From: Fodinicurvata halophila | GTDB lineage: Bacteria > Pseudomonadota > Alphaproteobacteria > Kiloniellales > DSM-21159 | DNA: 64,000 nt | Direction: 5' to 3' | Assembly: GCF_042651425.1 (NCBI RefSeq) | Contig: NZ_JBHSCW010000011.1 | Span: 1 to 64,000 of the forward strand | Part shown: piece by piece, positions 35,878-44,049 of the stretch | Layout: every line of letters starts with the position of its first letter | How positions within the stretch are numbered: position 1 is the first letter of the stretch | The notes under the pieces: generated by a model | Database searches by the model: none | The model's input: only the letters and a program-made list of their open reading frames with translations | What the model was told of the DNA's origin: nothing | Program-made: the position numbers and the translations under genes

Positions 35878-36552
35878 CTAGGCAGCGCTGTTCTGCCGCT
35901 TGCCCGACAGCCACTCCAGGACGGCCTCCGTGGTTTTCTGATAAGCGCCCAGGCGGCCCAGCTCGTCCAGCCCCTCGCGACTGGCATCACAGATGGCATC
36001 GTTGCCGGCGATCACACAGAAATCGCGGGCACAGCCTTCATAGATCGTGGCCCGCCCGCCGGTCGGGAAATTGCAGCCGGTGACCACCAGTGTCCCAATG
36101 CCAAGATCCCGCAAGCGTGTCTCGAGCTCCGTCCCATAGAAGGCACCCCAGCGCGGCTTGTAGTAGACCCATTCCCTGTTGCCAATCTCCTGAAACTCAC
36201 CGGCCAGAAGATCCTCGCTGGCCAGGCGGACATCGGCATTGGGCTTGATCTCGTCCAGAAGTTCCGCGCCCTTGGTGCCGGGCATCAGGACGCGCAACCC
36301 CTCCATGACGGCGGACCGTCGACAGAGATCAACGTTGGAGCCATCGGGACGATAGAGCCGAACGGCATGGAATATCGGCTTTTCATAATCGCGGAACGCC
36401 TGGACGATCCTGCGGACCTGCGGCAGGCAACCACTGACTCCCGACGCCTGGACGGGAGAGCCCTGACAAACGAAATCGCGCTGTAAATCGATGGTCAGAA
36501 GGGCGACCGCGGAGCGGTCTGGAACATTTTGCTCGGTCATGGTCTTGGTCAT
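35878..36552 (-). CDS. cysteine hydrolase, isochorismatase family
   Basis: This 224-residue protein has the isochorismatase-like fold, with Asp22 in LLTIDLQRDFV and a Lys in YYKPRWGAFYGTEL. The Cys nucleophile is in LVVTGCNFPTGGRATIYEG. Family members hydrolyse amides or vinyl ethers (nicotinamidase, biuret hydrolase and others); the substrate is not clear. A second ATG (36540) is possible. It stands alone between rarA and crcB, with about 85-135 bases on either side and no visible partner. Confidence 0.85.
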   Translation of the reverse strand: MTKTMTEQNVPDRSAVALLTIDLQRDFVCQGSPVQASGVSGCLPQVRRIVQAFRDYEKPIFHAVRLYRPDGSNVDLCRRSAVMEGLRVLMPGTKGAELLDEIKPNADVRLASEDLLAGEFQEIGNREWVYYKPRWGAFYGTELETRLRDLGIGTLVVTGCNFPTGGRATIYEGCARDFCVIAGNDAICDASREGLDELGRLGAYQKTTEAVLEWLSGKRQNSAA

Positions 36553-36686
36553 TCAGATCCCGTACCGGCCTTCTGGCAAAACTGTTTCGACGTGACGGGA
36601 GGACCTTACGCACCCAGTCCGGCAACGCAAGGAACAGCTTTGCATGACGGAATCGCAGGCGGCGCAAGGCTGAATTAGAGCGTTCT

Positions 36687-37985
36687 TCATGAACTCTTTT
36701 TTGCCCGCAGCCGGGCCCAGTACTCCAGCCGCTTGGAAATTTCGCGCTCAAAGCCGCGTTCCACGGGATTGTAGAACGCCTGACGCTCCATCTCGTCCGG
36801 AAAGTAATCCTGGCCGGAAAAGCCCTCCGCCGTGTGGTGGTCGTAGGCATAGTCCTTTCCGTAGCCCAGCTCCTTCATCAGCTTCGTGGGTGCATTCAGG
36901 ATATGCTTCGGCGGCGCCAGCGAGCCCGTTTCACGGGCCGCGCGCATGGCCGCCTTCGAGGCCGAATAAGCGGCATTGGACTTGGGCGCGGTACCCAGGT
37001 AGATCACCGCCTGGACCAGGGCCAGTTCTCCCTCCGGACTGCCCAGCCGGTTATAGGCATCCCAGGCCGCCAGAGCCTGGGGCAGCGCCTGGGGATCGGC
37101 CAGGCCGATGTCCTCGGAGGCAAAGCGCGCCAGGCGACGAGCGATGTACTCCGGGTCCTCGCCGCCATCGAGCATGCGGGAAAACCAGTAGAGCGCGGCA
37201 TCCGTGTCGGAGCCACGCAGCGACTTGTGCAGTGCACTGATCAGATTGAAATGGCTTTCCTGTCCCTTGTCATAGAGCGGTGCACGCTTCTGCACGACAG
37301 CCACCAGGTCTGCAGTCGACAGCTGGCTGTCTTCCGGCTCCGCGAATAGGCGCTCGGCCAGGTTCAGGAGATAGCGGCCATCTCCGTCGGCCATGGCCAG
37401 CAGCGCACTGCGCGCCTCGTCGTCCAGCGGCAGGGAGCGGCCGGCCTCTTTCTCCGCTCTTGTCATCAGTTCGCTCAGGGCGGGTTCCCCCAGGCGGTTC
37501 AGCACATAGACCTGGCAACGCGACAGCAGTGCCGGGTTCAGCTCGAAGGAGGGGTTTTCCGTCGTAGCGCCGATCAGGATGACCGTGCCGTCCTCCACGT
37601 AGGGCAGAAACCCGTCCTGCTGGGCGCGGTTGAAACGATGCACCTCGTCTATGAACAACAGGGTTCCCTGGCCGGCACCCCGCCGCTCCTTCGCCCGGTC
37701 GAAGACCTTGCGCAGGTCAGCCACGCCGGAGAACACGGCCGAGAGCGGTTCGAAGGCCAGATCACTGGCATCCGCGATCAGCCGGGCAATCGTGGTCTTC
37801 CCGCATCCGGGCGGCCCCCAGAGAATCATAGAGGCCAGGCGTCCCTGCTGTACCATCCGGCCGATCGGGGCATCCGCAGCCAGCAGGTGCTGCTGCCCCA
37901 CCACCTCCTCCAGGCGCACGGGTCGCAGGCGATCCGCCAACGGTCTGTCGGCTGTGGATTCGAAAAGGTTACCGGAGGAACTCAT
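36687..37985 (-). CDS. rarA: replication-associated recombination protein A (MgsA/RarA)
   Basis: This 432-residue AAA+ ATPase acts at stalled replication forks. Walker A is GPPGCGKTTIA, Walker B LLFIDEVHRFN and sensor 1 IGATTENPSFELN. The C-terminal tetramerisation part (LASEDIGLADPQAL, the PKSNAAY segment and the DYFPDEMERQAFY tail) is complete. Its ATG at 37985 overlaps the dctM stop (ATGA), so it is read at the end of a TRAP transporter operon, an odd setting for a replication gene. The same frame is open far upstream, but that part is out-of-frame dctM. Confidence 0.95.
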   Translation of the reverse strand: MSSSGNLFESTADRPLADRLRPVRLEEVVGQQHLLAADAPIGRMVQQGRLASMILWGPPGCGKTTIARLIADASDLAFEPLSAVFSGVADLRKVFDRAKERRGAGQGTLLFIDEVHRFNRAQQDGFLPYVEDGTVILIGATTENPSFELNPALLSRCQVYVLNRLGEPALSELMTRAEKEAGRSLPLDDEARSALLAMADGDGRYLLNLAERLFAEPEDSQLSTADLVAVVQKRAPLYDKGQESHFNLISALHKSLRGSDTDAALYWFSRMLDGGEDPEYIARRLARFASEDIGLADPQALPQALAAWDAYNRLGSPEGELALVQAVIYLGTAPKSNAAYSASKAAMRAARETGSLAPPKHILNAPTKLMKELGYGKDYAYDHHTAEGFSGQDYFPDEMERQAFYNPVERGFEREISKRLEYWARLRAKKSS

Positions 37986-39298
37986 GCAAACCTCAGGGCA
38001 AACAGAACGATACCCGGGAACGCGACCAGAAGGCCCACCCGCAGCACTTCCGCGATCAGGAAGGGCAGGACACCACGAAAGGTCTCCAGCATCGGCACGT
38101 CTCTGGCCATGGCATTTATCACGAAGACATTGAGACCGACCGGCGGTGTAATCAAGCCAAGTTCCACCACGATCACCGCCAGCACCCCGAACCAGATGGC
38201 GGTTTCTTCGGGTCCCAGTCCGAAGTCGAGTCCGCTGACGATGGGAAACAGGATGGGAATGGTCAGCAGGATCATGGACAGGCTGTCCATGACGCAGCCC
38301 AGCAGCAGGTAGAACAGCAGGATGACGATGATCACCAGATAGGGGGAAAGTTCCGCGGCGGTGATCCAGGAAGCGGCCTCCATGGGCATTCGGGTCAGCG
38401 CGAGAAAGGCGGAATAGACCTCGGCACCCAGCAGGATCAGGAAGATCATGGCCGTCGTCTGCGCTGTGCCCAGCAGGACGCCGCGCCAGCCTCCGTTGGC
38501 CAGGCCGCCTTTCAGCAGGGCCAGCAGGCCGGTGGCGGCGGCGCCCACCGCCGCTGCTTCGGTCGGCGTGAAGACCCCCCCATAGATGCCCCCGATCACG
38601 GCGACGAAGATCAGCAGGGCCGGCCAGATGGACAGCAGGACCCGCCAGCGCTCGCGCCACGGCATGGGTGCGACCGAGGGACCTTCGGCCGGGAAAAGAC
38701 GGACATAGACGGACACTGCAAGCATGAATCCGACCACCGCCAGCAGGGCCGGTATGAAGGCCGCAAGGAACATGCTGGCGACGTTTTGTTCCGTCAGGAT
38801 CGCATAGATCACCAGGATCACCGAGGGTGGTATCAGGATCCCCAGGGTTCCTCCGGCCGCCAGCGTGCCGGTGGACAGAGCACCGGAATAGCCGTAGCGC
38901 CGCATCTCCGGCAGCACGACCTGCCCCATCGTCGAGGCCGTGGCGGTCGAGGACCCGCAGATCGCCCCGAATCCTGCGCATCCGCCGATTCCGGCGATGG
39001 CCAGCCCCCCGCGCCTGTGGCCGAGAAAGGCATAGGCCGCGCGAAACAGAGCTTCCGACAGTCCCGCACGCGTGGCGAACTGCCCCATCAGCAGGAAGAG
39101 CGGAATGACGGAGAAGGAGTAGTTCGAGAAGAGATAGTAGGGCGTGGTCTTCATGTAGTTCAGAAAGGCGGTTTCGCCGTTCATCACCATGTACCCCCCG
39201 CCGCCGACAGCCAGCATGGCGACGCCGATGGGAATGCGCAGCACAAGCAGGACCAGGAGCAGCAGGAAACTGCCGAGTCCCAGGGTAAAAGCCGTCAT
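37982..39298 (-). CDS. dctM: TRAP transporter large permease DctM
   Basis: This 438-residue membrane protein has about twelve hydrophobic segments. DctM hallmarks are LRIPIGVAMLAVGGGGYMVM, GAICGSSTATASTMGQVVLPEM, LAAGGTLGILIPPSVILVIYA and the late ELGLITPPVGLNVFVIN. It is the ion-coupled translocator of a TRAP importer together with DctQ and DctP. The ATG at 39298 overlaps the dctQ stop by 4 bases, and its own stop overlaps rarA by 4. Confidence 0.95.
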   Translation of the reverse strand: MTAFTLGLGSFLLLLVLLVLRIPIGVAMLAVGGGGYMVMNGETAFLNYMKTTPYYLFSNYSFSVIPLFLLMGQFATRAGLSEALFRAAYAFLGHRRGGLAIAGIGGCAGFGAICGSSTATASTMGQVVLPEMRRYGYSGALSTGTLAAGGTLGILIPPSVILVIYAILTEQNVASMFLAAFIPALLAVVGFMLAVSVYVRLFPAEGPSVAPMPWRERWRVLLSIWPALLIFVAVIGGIYGGVFTPTEAAAVGAAATGLLALLKGGLANGGWRGVLLGTAQTTAMIFLILLGAEVYSAFLALTRMPMEAASWITAAELSPYLVIIVILLFYLLLGCVMDSLSMILLTIPILFPIVSGLDFGLGPEETAIWFGVLAVIVVELGLITPPVGLNVFVINAMARDVPMLETFRGVLPFLIAEVLRVGLLVAFPGIVLFALRFA

Positions 39299-39831
39299 CC
39301 CCCGCTCGCCTGCCCGTTTGGGACACGGAAGCGACGCAGCACGCCATAGGCACAGAGCAAGGCCAGCAATGCAAACGACAGCACGGCCGGAACGAAGCCC
39401 CACCACACCGGCAGGCGCAGCACCATGGTCGACTCGCCATAGCGCCAGAGATCCAGTCCCCCCTCAGCCAACCGCCAGGCGATCAAGGCAGCAATAAGAG
39501 CGAACAGCAGATCGGCCAGGCCATCCAGAATCCCCTTAAGCCGTGATCCCAGCCGCTGGGTAAAGAAATCCACCCGGGCATGCGCACGCACGTACTGACA
39601 ATAGGGTAGAAAGGTGAAAATGGCCGTGGCGCAGCCCATTTCGACCAGTTCATAGTCGCCTCCGAGCCCGGCACCAAAGACCGCGCGCCCCAGAATGCTG
39701 ACCACGGTCAGCAAGGCCACAAGACACAGCAAGGCGCCACCGAAGATGGCGAAGCCGAGGCAGACTGCATGCAGCACTCTCTCCGCAATCCGCCAGAGCA
39801 CAGACCCATCGGAAATGCGGCTGCCGTACAT
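39295..39831 (-). CDS. dctQ: TRAP transporter small permease DctQ
   Basis: This 178-residue protein has four transmembrane helices. The DctQ pattern GRAVFGAGLGGDYELVEMG appears after helix one, and AHARVDFFTQRL after helix two. It pairs with the DctM subunit. It starts 7 bases after the dctP stop and overlaps dctM by 4 bases. Confidence 0.92.
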   Translation of the reverse strand: MYGSRISDGSVLWRIAERVLHAVCLGFAIFGGALLCLVALLTVVSILGRAVFGAGLGGDYELVEMGCATAIFTFLPYCQYVRAHARVDFFTQRLGSRLKGILDGLADLLFALIAALIAWRLAEGGLDLWRYGESTMVLRLPVWWGFVPAVLSFALLALLCAYGVLRRFRVPNGQASGG

Positions 39832-39838
39832 GCTTCGT

Positions 39839-40885
39839 TCACTCCTCGCTGTAGTGTTCGATCAGCTCCCGGGCCGCCGAAAGCAGCGCCTCTCCATCAT
39901 CTCCGGCCGCGTCCCGCTCGGCGACCCACTCCTCGATCACGGGTTGGCTGGCTTCCCTCCAGCGCTGCAGTTCCTCCCCCTCTATGATGTCGAAGGCATC
40001 CCCCTCCTCGCGGGCAGCCTGGCGCCCCGGCTCCTCGGCCTCGTCCCAAGTGGCGCCAATCTCGAGGGCCAGCTCGAGTCCGCTGTTATCGTCGATGACC
40101 TGCTGCAGGTCCGCCGGCAGAGACTCATATGTCTGCTTGTTCATGAGGAACAGGAAGACCGCGGTATAGAGACCGCGCTCTCCGTGAAACTCGGTGTGGC
40201 TATCGGTCAGTTCGTGCATGCGCAGGGACCGCGTTACCTCATAGGGCAGGGCCGCACCTTGGATAACCCCCTTGGAGATGGCCTCGGGGACCTGCGGCAC
40301 CGGCATGCCCACGGGCGACGCCCCAAGTATGTCCAGCGTATCGTTGAGGATTCGTGTGGGCGCGCGCACTTTCACGCCCTGGAGATCCTCCAGCTTGCGG
40401 ATGCGCGTGTCCTTCATGTGCAGAGTGCCTGGCGCATGCGCGTGCACCAGGATGGGACGCACAGAAGACAGTTCATCCCGGGCGTGGGTTTCGTAATACT
40501 TCTGGGCAGCTGCGCTGGTGGCCCTGGCACTGCCGGGCACGAAGGGCAGCTCGAAAACCTCGAGCTTCGGAAAACGCCCCGGCGTATAGCCGGGCAGTGT
40601 CCAGACCATCTCCACCACGCCGTCGCGAACCTGGTCGAACAGTTGCGGGGCACGCCCGCCCAACTGCATGGTCGGGTAGATCTCGATGGCGATCCGGCCC
40701 TCGGACTGGGTCTCGACGCGCTCGGCCCAGGGCTCCAGCAGCTCCACCTGCACTGTGGAGGAAGCCGGCAGGAAATGGTGAATACGTAAGGTAACCTCCT
40801 GGGCAGTGGCCTGGGAAATCGACCCGAACACCAGAAAGGCCCCGCCGAGAACGATTGGCAGCAGCCCGAATTTCAGCCTGAACAT
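39839..40885 (-). CDS. dctP: TRAP transporter solute-binding protein DctP
   Basis: This 348-residue periplasmic binding protein has a signal peptide (1-28, cut after SQATA). The body starts VTLRIHHFLPASS, with the DctP-type arginine region LQGVKVRAPTRILNDTLDILGASPVGMP. That Arg usually binds an organic-acid carboxylate. The ATG at 40885 has GGAAGG upstream; a TTG 3 bases earlier also exists. It leads dctPQM-rarA. The adjacent FAH-family gene on the other strand suggests an aromatic or oxo acid ligand, which is inference. Confidence 0.92.
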   Translation of the reverse strand: MFRLKFGLLPIVLGGAFLVFGSISQATAQEVTLRIHHFLPASSTVQVELLEPWAERVETQSEGRIAIEIYPTMQLGGRAPQLFDQVRDGVVEMVWTLPGYTPGRFPKLEVFELPFVPGSARATSAAAQKYYETHARDELSSVRPILVHAHAPGTLHMKDTRIRKLEDLQGVKVRAPTRILNDTLDILGASPVGMPVPQVPEAISKGVIQGAALPYEVTRSLRMHELTDSHTEFHGERGLYTAVFLFLMNKQTYESLPADLQQVIDDNSGLELALEIGATWDEAEEPGRQAAREEGDAFDIIEGEELQRWREASQPVIEEWVAERDAAGDDGEALLSAARELIEHYSEE

Positions 40886-41039
40886 CAAGAGCGAACCTTC
40901 CTTTGCGTTTTATGCTCCCGCTCCACGCGGGGAGCATCGGCGCCACAGCTATAGAAGCACTTCGGCCTCGGGTAAAGTTGACAGGAAACCACTTTTTCTG
41001 CAGCAAATCCGACTCATCCTCCCAACAGAAGGCATGATG

Positions 41040-41741
41040 ATGACCGATATCCCTGCCGCCTGGGCTCCGCCCTCCCTTCCCATTGCCGGACACGACGCAA
41101 CCTTTCCGGTACGGCGCATCTTCTGTGTCGGACGCAACTACTCCGAACACGTCCGCGAAATGGGCGAGGACAGTCGCGAGCTTCCCTTCTTCTTCATGAA
41201 ACCGGCCGACAGCTTGCTGCCTGAAGGACGGAACTTTCCCTATCCCTCGGAAACCCAGAATGTGCATCATGAAGTCGAGCTGGTGGTTGCCCTGCACAAG
41301 GAAGGTCGCAATATCCCTCGTCCCAAGGCACGCGAACATATCTTCGGCTATGGCGTGGGCCTCGACATGACTCGCCGCGATCTCCAGGGTGAAGCCAAGC
41401 AGAAGGGGCGGCCCTGGGAGGTCGGCAAGGCCTTCGATCACGCGGCGCCCTGCTCTCGCCTTTATCCGGCCGCGGAGATCGGACATCCCACAGAGGGGCG
41501 GATCGCGCTATCCGTAGATGACGAGGAACGCCAGGTCGGTGACCTCTCGCAGATGACCTGGGCGGTGGATGAGCTGCTGTCCTATCTCAGCCGCTATTTC
41601 ACGCTTCTGCCCGGAGATCTTGTCTACACAGGTACTCCGGCCGGCGTCGGCCCTGTTCTCCCCGGGAACAGGCTGCATGGCACAATCGAGAGGATCGGCG
41701 ATCTGACCTGTCAGGTCATGCCTGCTGCAGCACAAGGGTAA
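41040..41741 (+). CDS. fumarylacetoacetate hydrolase family protein, fumarylpyruvate hydrolase-like
   Basis: This 233-residue enzyme has the FAH-fold core IFCVGRNYSEHVREMG, FFFMKPADSLL, the metal-binding HHEVELVVAL and the late DLVYTGTPAGVGPVLPG. It most resembles fumarylpyruvate or acylpyruvate hydrolases, which cut a C-C bond in ring-cleavage products. Three ATGs in tandem (41034, 41037, 41040) are possible; the last is best spaced from GAAGG. It is divergent from dctP and converges on the 53-residue membrane protein. Confidence 0.85.
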   Translation: MTDIPAAWAPPSLPIAGHDATFPVRRIFCVGRNYSEHVREMGEDSRELPFFFMKPADSLLPEGRNFPYPSETQNVHHEVELVVALHKEGRNIPRPKAREHIFGYGVGLDMTRRDLQGEAKQKGRPWEVGKAFDHAAPCSRLYPAAEIGHPTEGRIALSVDDEERQVGDLSQMTWAVDELLSYLSRYFTLLPGDLVYTGTPAGVGPVLPGNRLHGTIERIGDLTCQVMPAAAQG

Positions 41742-41755
41742 TCCGCCGCCCCACC

Positions 41756-41917
41756 TCAGGCGAAGCCCAGGAAGAGGCCTCCCAGAAGGACCACCGCCAG
41801 TGCTGCCGAAACGAAAAGCACGTAGCGCATGACTCCCAGTTCCTTGCCCTGGCGGGCTTGCTCCGGGGTACGCTCTGCATGCTCATCATGGCTCTGAAAG
41901 TTGTCGTTCCGTGCCAT
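41756..41917 (-). CDS. 53-residue single-span membrane protein
   Basis: This small gene reads as a polar N-terminal half (MARNDNFQSHDEHAERTPEQ, then ARQGKELGVM) followed by one transmembrane helix (RYVLFVSAALAVVLLGGLF). The perfect Shine-Dalgarno GGAGGTGA stands 5 bases before the ATG at 41917, which makes coding very likely. The N-terminus should be cytoplasmic. I do not recognise it. It converges on the FAH-family gene, with 14 bases between stops. Confidence 0.75.
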   Translation of the reverse strand: MARNDNFQSHDEHAERTPEQARQGKELGVMRYVLFVSAALAVVLLGGLFLGFA

Positions 41918-42185
41918 TGTGTCACCTCCGGCATGGGTCGGCTTTTGAAACCCATCCTTTACAGCTAATCAGGATCACGGCTGTGAAAACCCTCTTGTCC
42001 GCGTACGCATCAGCTGTCGTCTGTGACATTCAGGGGCGTACGCCCTCTGCCGGAACGCGAACAACCCCCTCTTGTGTAGGCATCCGAAGGCATTGCTGCG
42101 ACATTGTTGGTAGGCACGTTGCCAGGGTATCGGCGCTTCCCAACCTCTGAGAAACCGAAACAACGGTTTACGAAGAGGTGCCGTC

Positions 42186-42872
42186 ATGAAACCAAGACTT
42201 ATAACCCTGATCTCGGCCTTCGCCCTGCTGTTGTCATCGACCAGCCTGGCCCTGGCCCAATCCTCCACGCCCTCGGAGAAGGACAGCGGCCAGCCGGCCG
42301 AAACGACAGAGACGTCGCCTGACGCCGGGTCCGGCGTGAATGCCGAGGCCGGCAAAACCTCGGACAACGATGCTGCGCCTTCCGTAGAGGAAGGCACAAA
42401 CGTCAACGACGGCGAGACCGGTGCGGCAGAAGCGGCCGAGGAAGATGTCGAGAACGCGGCCGAAGCGACTGACGATGCGGCCGAGGATGCCGCGGAGACC
42501 GTGGAAGAAACCATGGAAAGTGACACCGCGGAGGAGCCCACGGTGAACATGTCGAACCTGCGCCCTCTCAAAGGCGAATATGAAGGCGTGATGCTGAGCA
42601 ACGGCATGGACCCCGAAGAGGTCGTCGGCGCCGCGATCGTCAACAGCGAAGGCGATGAAGTGGCCAGAGTCGAGGACCTGCTCGCCGATCAGAGTGGAGA
42701 GGCAGTGGCTGTCCTGGCAGAAGCCGGCGGCATCCTCGGCATCGGAGCCAAGCAGATCGCCATCCCCCTGTCCGAACTTTCCGCCGGTGAGAATGGCCAG
42801 CTCGCCAGCTCCCTGACGGAAGAGGACATCGAGACCATGCCCGAATACGAAGCCCCTGAAGATACGGACTGA
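42186..42872 (+). CDS. secreted acid-rich PRC-barrel domain protein
   Basis: This 228-residue protein has a signal peptide (1-25, cut after LALAQ). A strongly acidic low-complexity linker rich in Glu, Asp and Ala follows (about 30-120), then a PRC-barrel-like domain (about 140-215; VVGAAIVNSEGDEVARVEDL). Periplasmic PRC-barrel proteins are common in Rhizobiales and Rhodospirillales; function unknown. A small inverted repeat AAACCG/CGGTTT lies just before the Shine-Dalgarno GAAGAGGTG. The 268 bases upstream hold no other gene. A strong terminator follows. Confidence 0.82.
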   Translation: MKPRLITLISAFALLLSSTSLALAQSSTPSEKDSGQPAETTETSPDAGSGVNAEAGKTSDNDAAPSVEEGTNVNDGETGAAEAAEEDVENAAEATDDAAEDAAETVEETMESDTAEEPTVNMSNLRPLKGEYEGVMLSNGMDPEEVVGAAIVNSEGDEVARVEDLLADQSGEAVAVLAEAGGILGIGAKQIAIPLSELSAGENGQLASSLTEEDIETMPEYEAPEDTD

Positions 42873-42880
42873 GGACCTCT

Positions 42881-42926
42881 CCCCCTGCTTCCCAACCCTG
42901 CCCCCTGGGGAAGCAGGGGGCTTTTT
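42881..42926 (+). terminator. rho-independent terminator after the PRC-barrel gene
   Basis: A perfect 13-bp stem (CCCCCTGCTTCCC at 42881-42893 with GGGAAGCAGGGGG at 42908-42920) is followed by CTTTTT. It begins 8 bases after the stop codon. Confidence 0.88.
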
Positions 42927-43411
42927 CCAAAAGCTTGAGCAAGCCACGAAGGGTTCAGTAATGAAATCGCTTAAACCTCCGATCCGACAGGCACGTCATT
43001 TTCGCGTGCACACGTCATTCGCGAAGGACCGGCAAACGCCCGGCCAGCCCTCCTGACGGGCGTGTATTCCGAGGTAGTTGCTCCCCCAAACCCACCCGAG
43101 TGGAGTTGCAAGCCTACCCTAGTGGGCAGGTTTGCGAGCATTCGGGGTATCCTATTGCAGTTCACAGGGCCGCACCCGAACTCTGGGATCCGAAGACAGG
43201 CCTGCGGCGGGAACTCCCGTTGGATGAGTCCCCGAATGACAGGAGTCCCTGTCTGGTGTTTCTGGTTTCGACACGCGGAGAATACTGATCCGCTTTCTCT
43301 ATCCCCGAACAGGACAGAAACCAGACTAGCGAACGTTAAGATGCGCTTTTTCCCTGCCCTCCAGTCATTAAGAGGGATTTTTCAAATATACATTTTTCAA
43401 GGAGATATACG
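42927..43411. other. 485-base gene-free stretch with a direct repeat
   Basis: No convincing gene is seen here on either strand; the open frames present lack ribosome sites. CACGTCATT occurs twice, at 42992-43000 and 43011-43019, 19 bases apart, roughly two helical turns, as tandem regulator sites often are. The last 40 bases are AT-rich and end in the strong Shine-Dalgarno AAGGAG (43399-43404) of the next gene. A weak CCCTC/GAGGG hairpin with a T-run lies near 43356-43382. Confidence 0.5.
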
Positions 43412-43792
43412 ATGAAATCCTATACTCAGAGATATACTGCCCCAGCTTTATTCACCTTGTTGTTATCCGGACTCATGTTCACCGGTTTATCTACGGAGGT
43501 ACTGATACGCGATTCTTATGCACAAAGCGCCGAAAACTCGCGCGAATCCGGTCCCGACCTGACCGGGGACATCCAGGAGAACAGGATAACAGCCCATCGA
43601 ACCGTTTATAACAACCTTCAGACAGCCGCTGATATCGGCGCGAGTTCCACGCACAGATCCAACGAAGAGACAGTTTACCTCAGTAAGCGGCATGGCGGCG
43701 AGAATGTCGCTCTGCACAGCCGGAACGACACCGCCAATCCTCTCATGTTCGGCCACGACTTAGACAATTCGAACCACTCGACGACCGAATGA
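43412..43792 (+). CDS. hypothetical secreted protein, 126 residues
   Basis: I do not recognise this gene. The N-terminus is a clear signal sequence (APALFTLLLSGLMFTGLSTE) with likely cleavage after DSYAQ near residue 38. The mature part is about 88 residues, polar, rich in Asn, Ser, Thr and His, with no Cys. The Shine-Dalgarno AAGGAG is 7 bases from the ATG, so translation should be strong. Codon and base use are more AT-rich than in the neighbours, which suggests recent arrival. It stands alone, followed by an 8-bp hairpin (CCCCTGCC/GGCAGGGG, 43823-43843). Confidence 0.65.
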   Translation: MKSYTQRYTAPALFTLLLSGLMFTGLSTEVLIRDSYAQSAENSRESGPDLTGDIQENRITAHRTVYNNLQTAADIGASSTHRSNEETVYLSKRHGGENVALHSRNDTANPLMFGHDLDNSNHSTTE

Positions 43793-43822
43793 ACCGGGCG
43801 TCTGGAAAGGCACACCCCAGCT

Positions 43823-43843
43823 CCCCTGCCGAACTGGCAGGGG
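43823..43843 (+). terminator. candidate terminator hairpin
   Basis: A perfect 8-bp stem CCCCTGCC (43823-43830) with GGCAGGGG (43836-43843) and a 5-base loop follows the 126-residue gene. It has no U-run, so it is a weak candidate. Confidence 0.35.
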
Positions 43844-43874
43844 ATTGCTGTCGGCCAGTCACGGTCCTGAGCCA

Positions 43875-44049
43875 ATGAAAGATCAAAGCGATAGATAAGA
43901 ACTTTCTTTTAGCCGCTGGCGCATCTCGCCGAAATGTCTTGTTGGGAAGTTTGCTGGCCACCATTTCCGGGGCCTTGCCGGCCTTGGCTTTCGCAAAATC
44001 GACCAAAAGTCCCATCCCGTCTTCTCTCTCCGACACAAGAACCCAAGCG
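43875..44049 (+). pseudogene. frameshifted Tat signal peptide of the downstream hydrolase
   Basis: In the same frame as the hydrolase, but with no start codon, the DNA encodes NFLLAAGASRRNVLLGSLL and a following apolar ALPALAFA segment. This is a textbook twin-arginine signal. An ATG at 43875 gives MKDQSDR and then a stop in another frame. Removing one base near 43896 would join the two into a continuous 39-residue Tat leader. The sequence is therefore an inactivated leader, by mutation or by assembly error. The present enzyme would have to start inside, at 44050. Confidence 0.6.

Noticed and set aside
37986..39440. Open frame continuing upstream of rarA, apparently a 917-residue fusion protein
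   Set aside because: The upstream half is dctM read in the wrong frame; RarA begins at the ATG overlapping the dctM stop.
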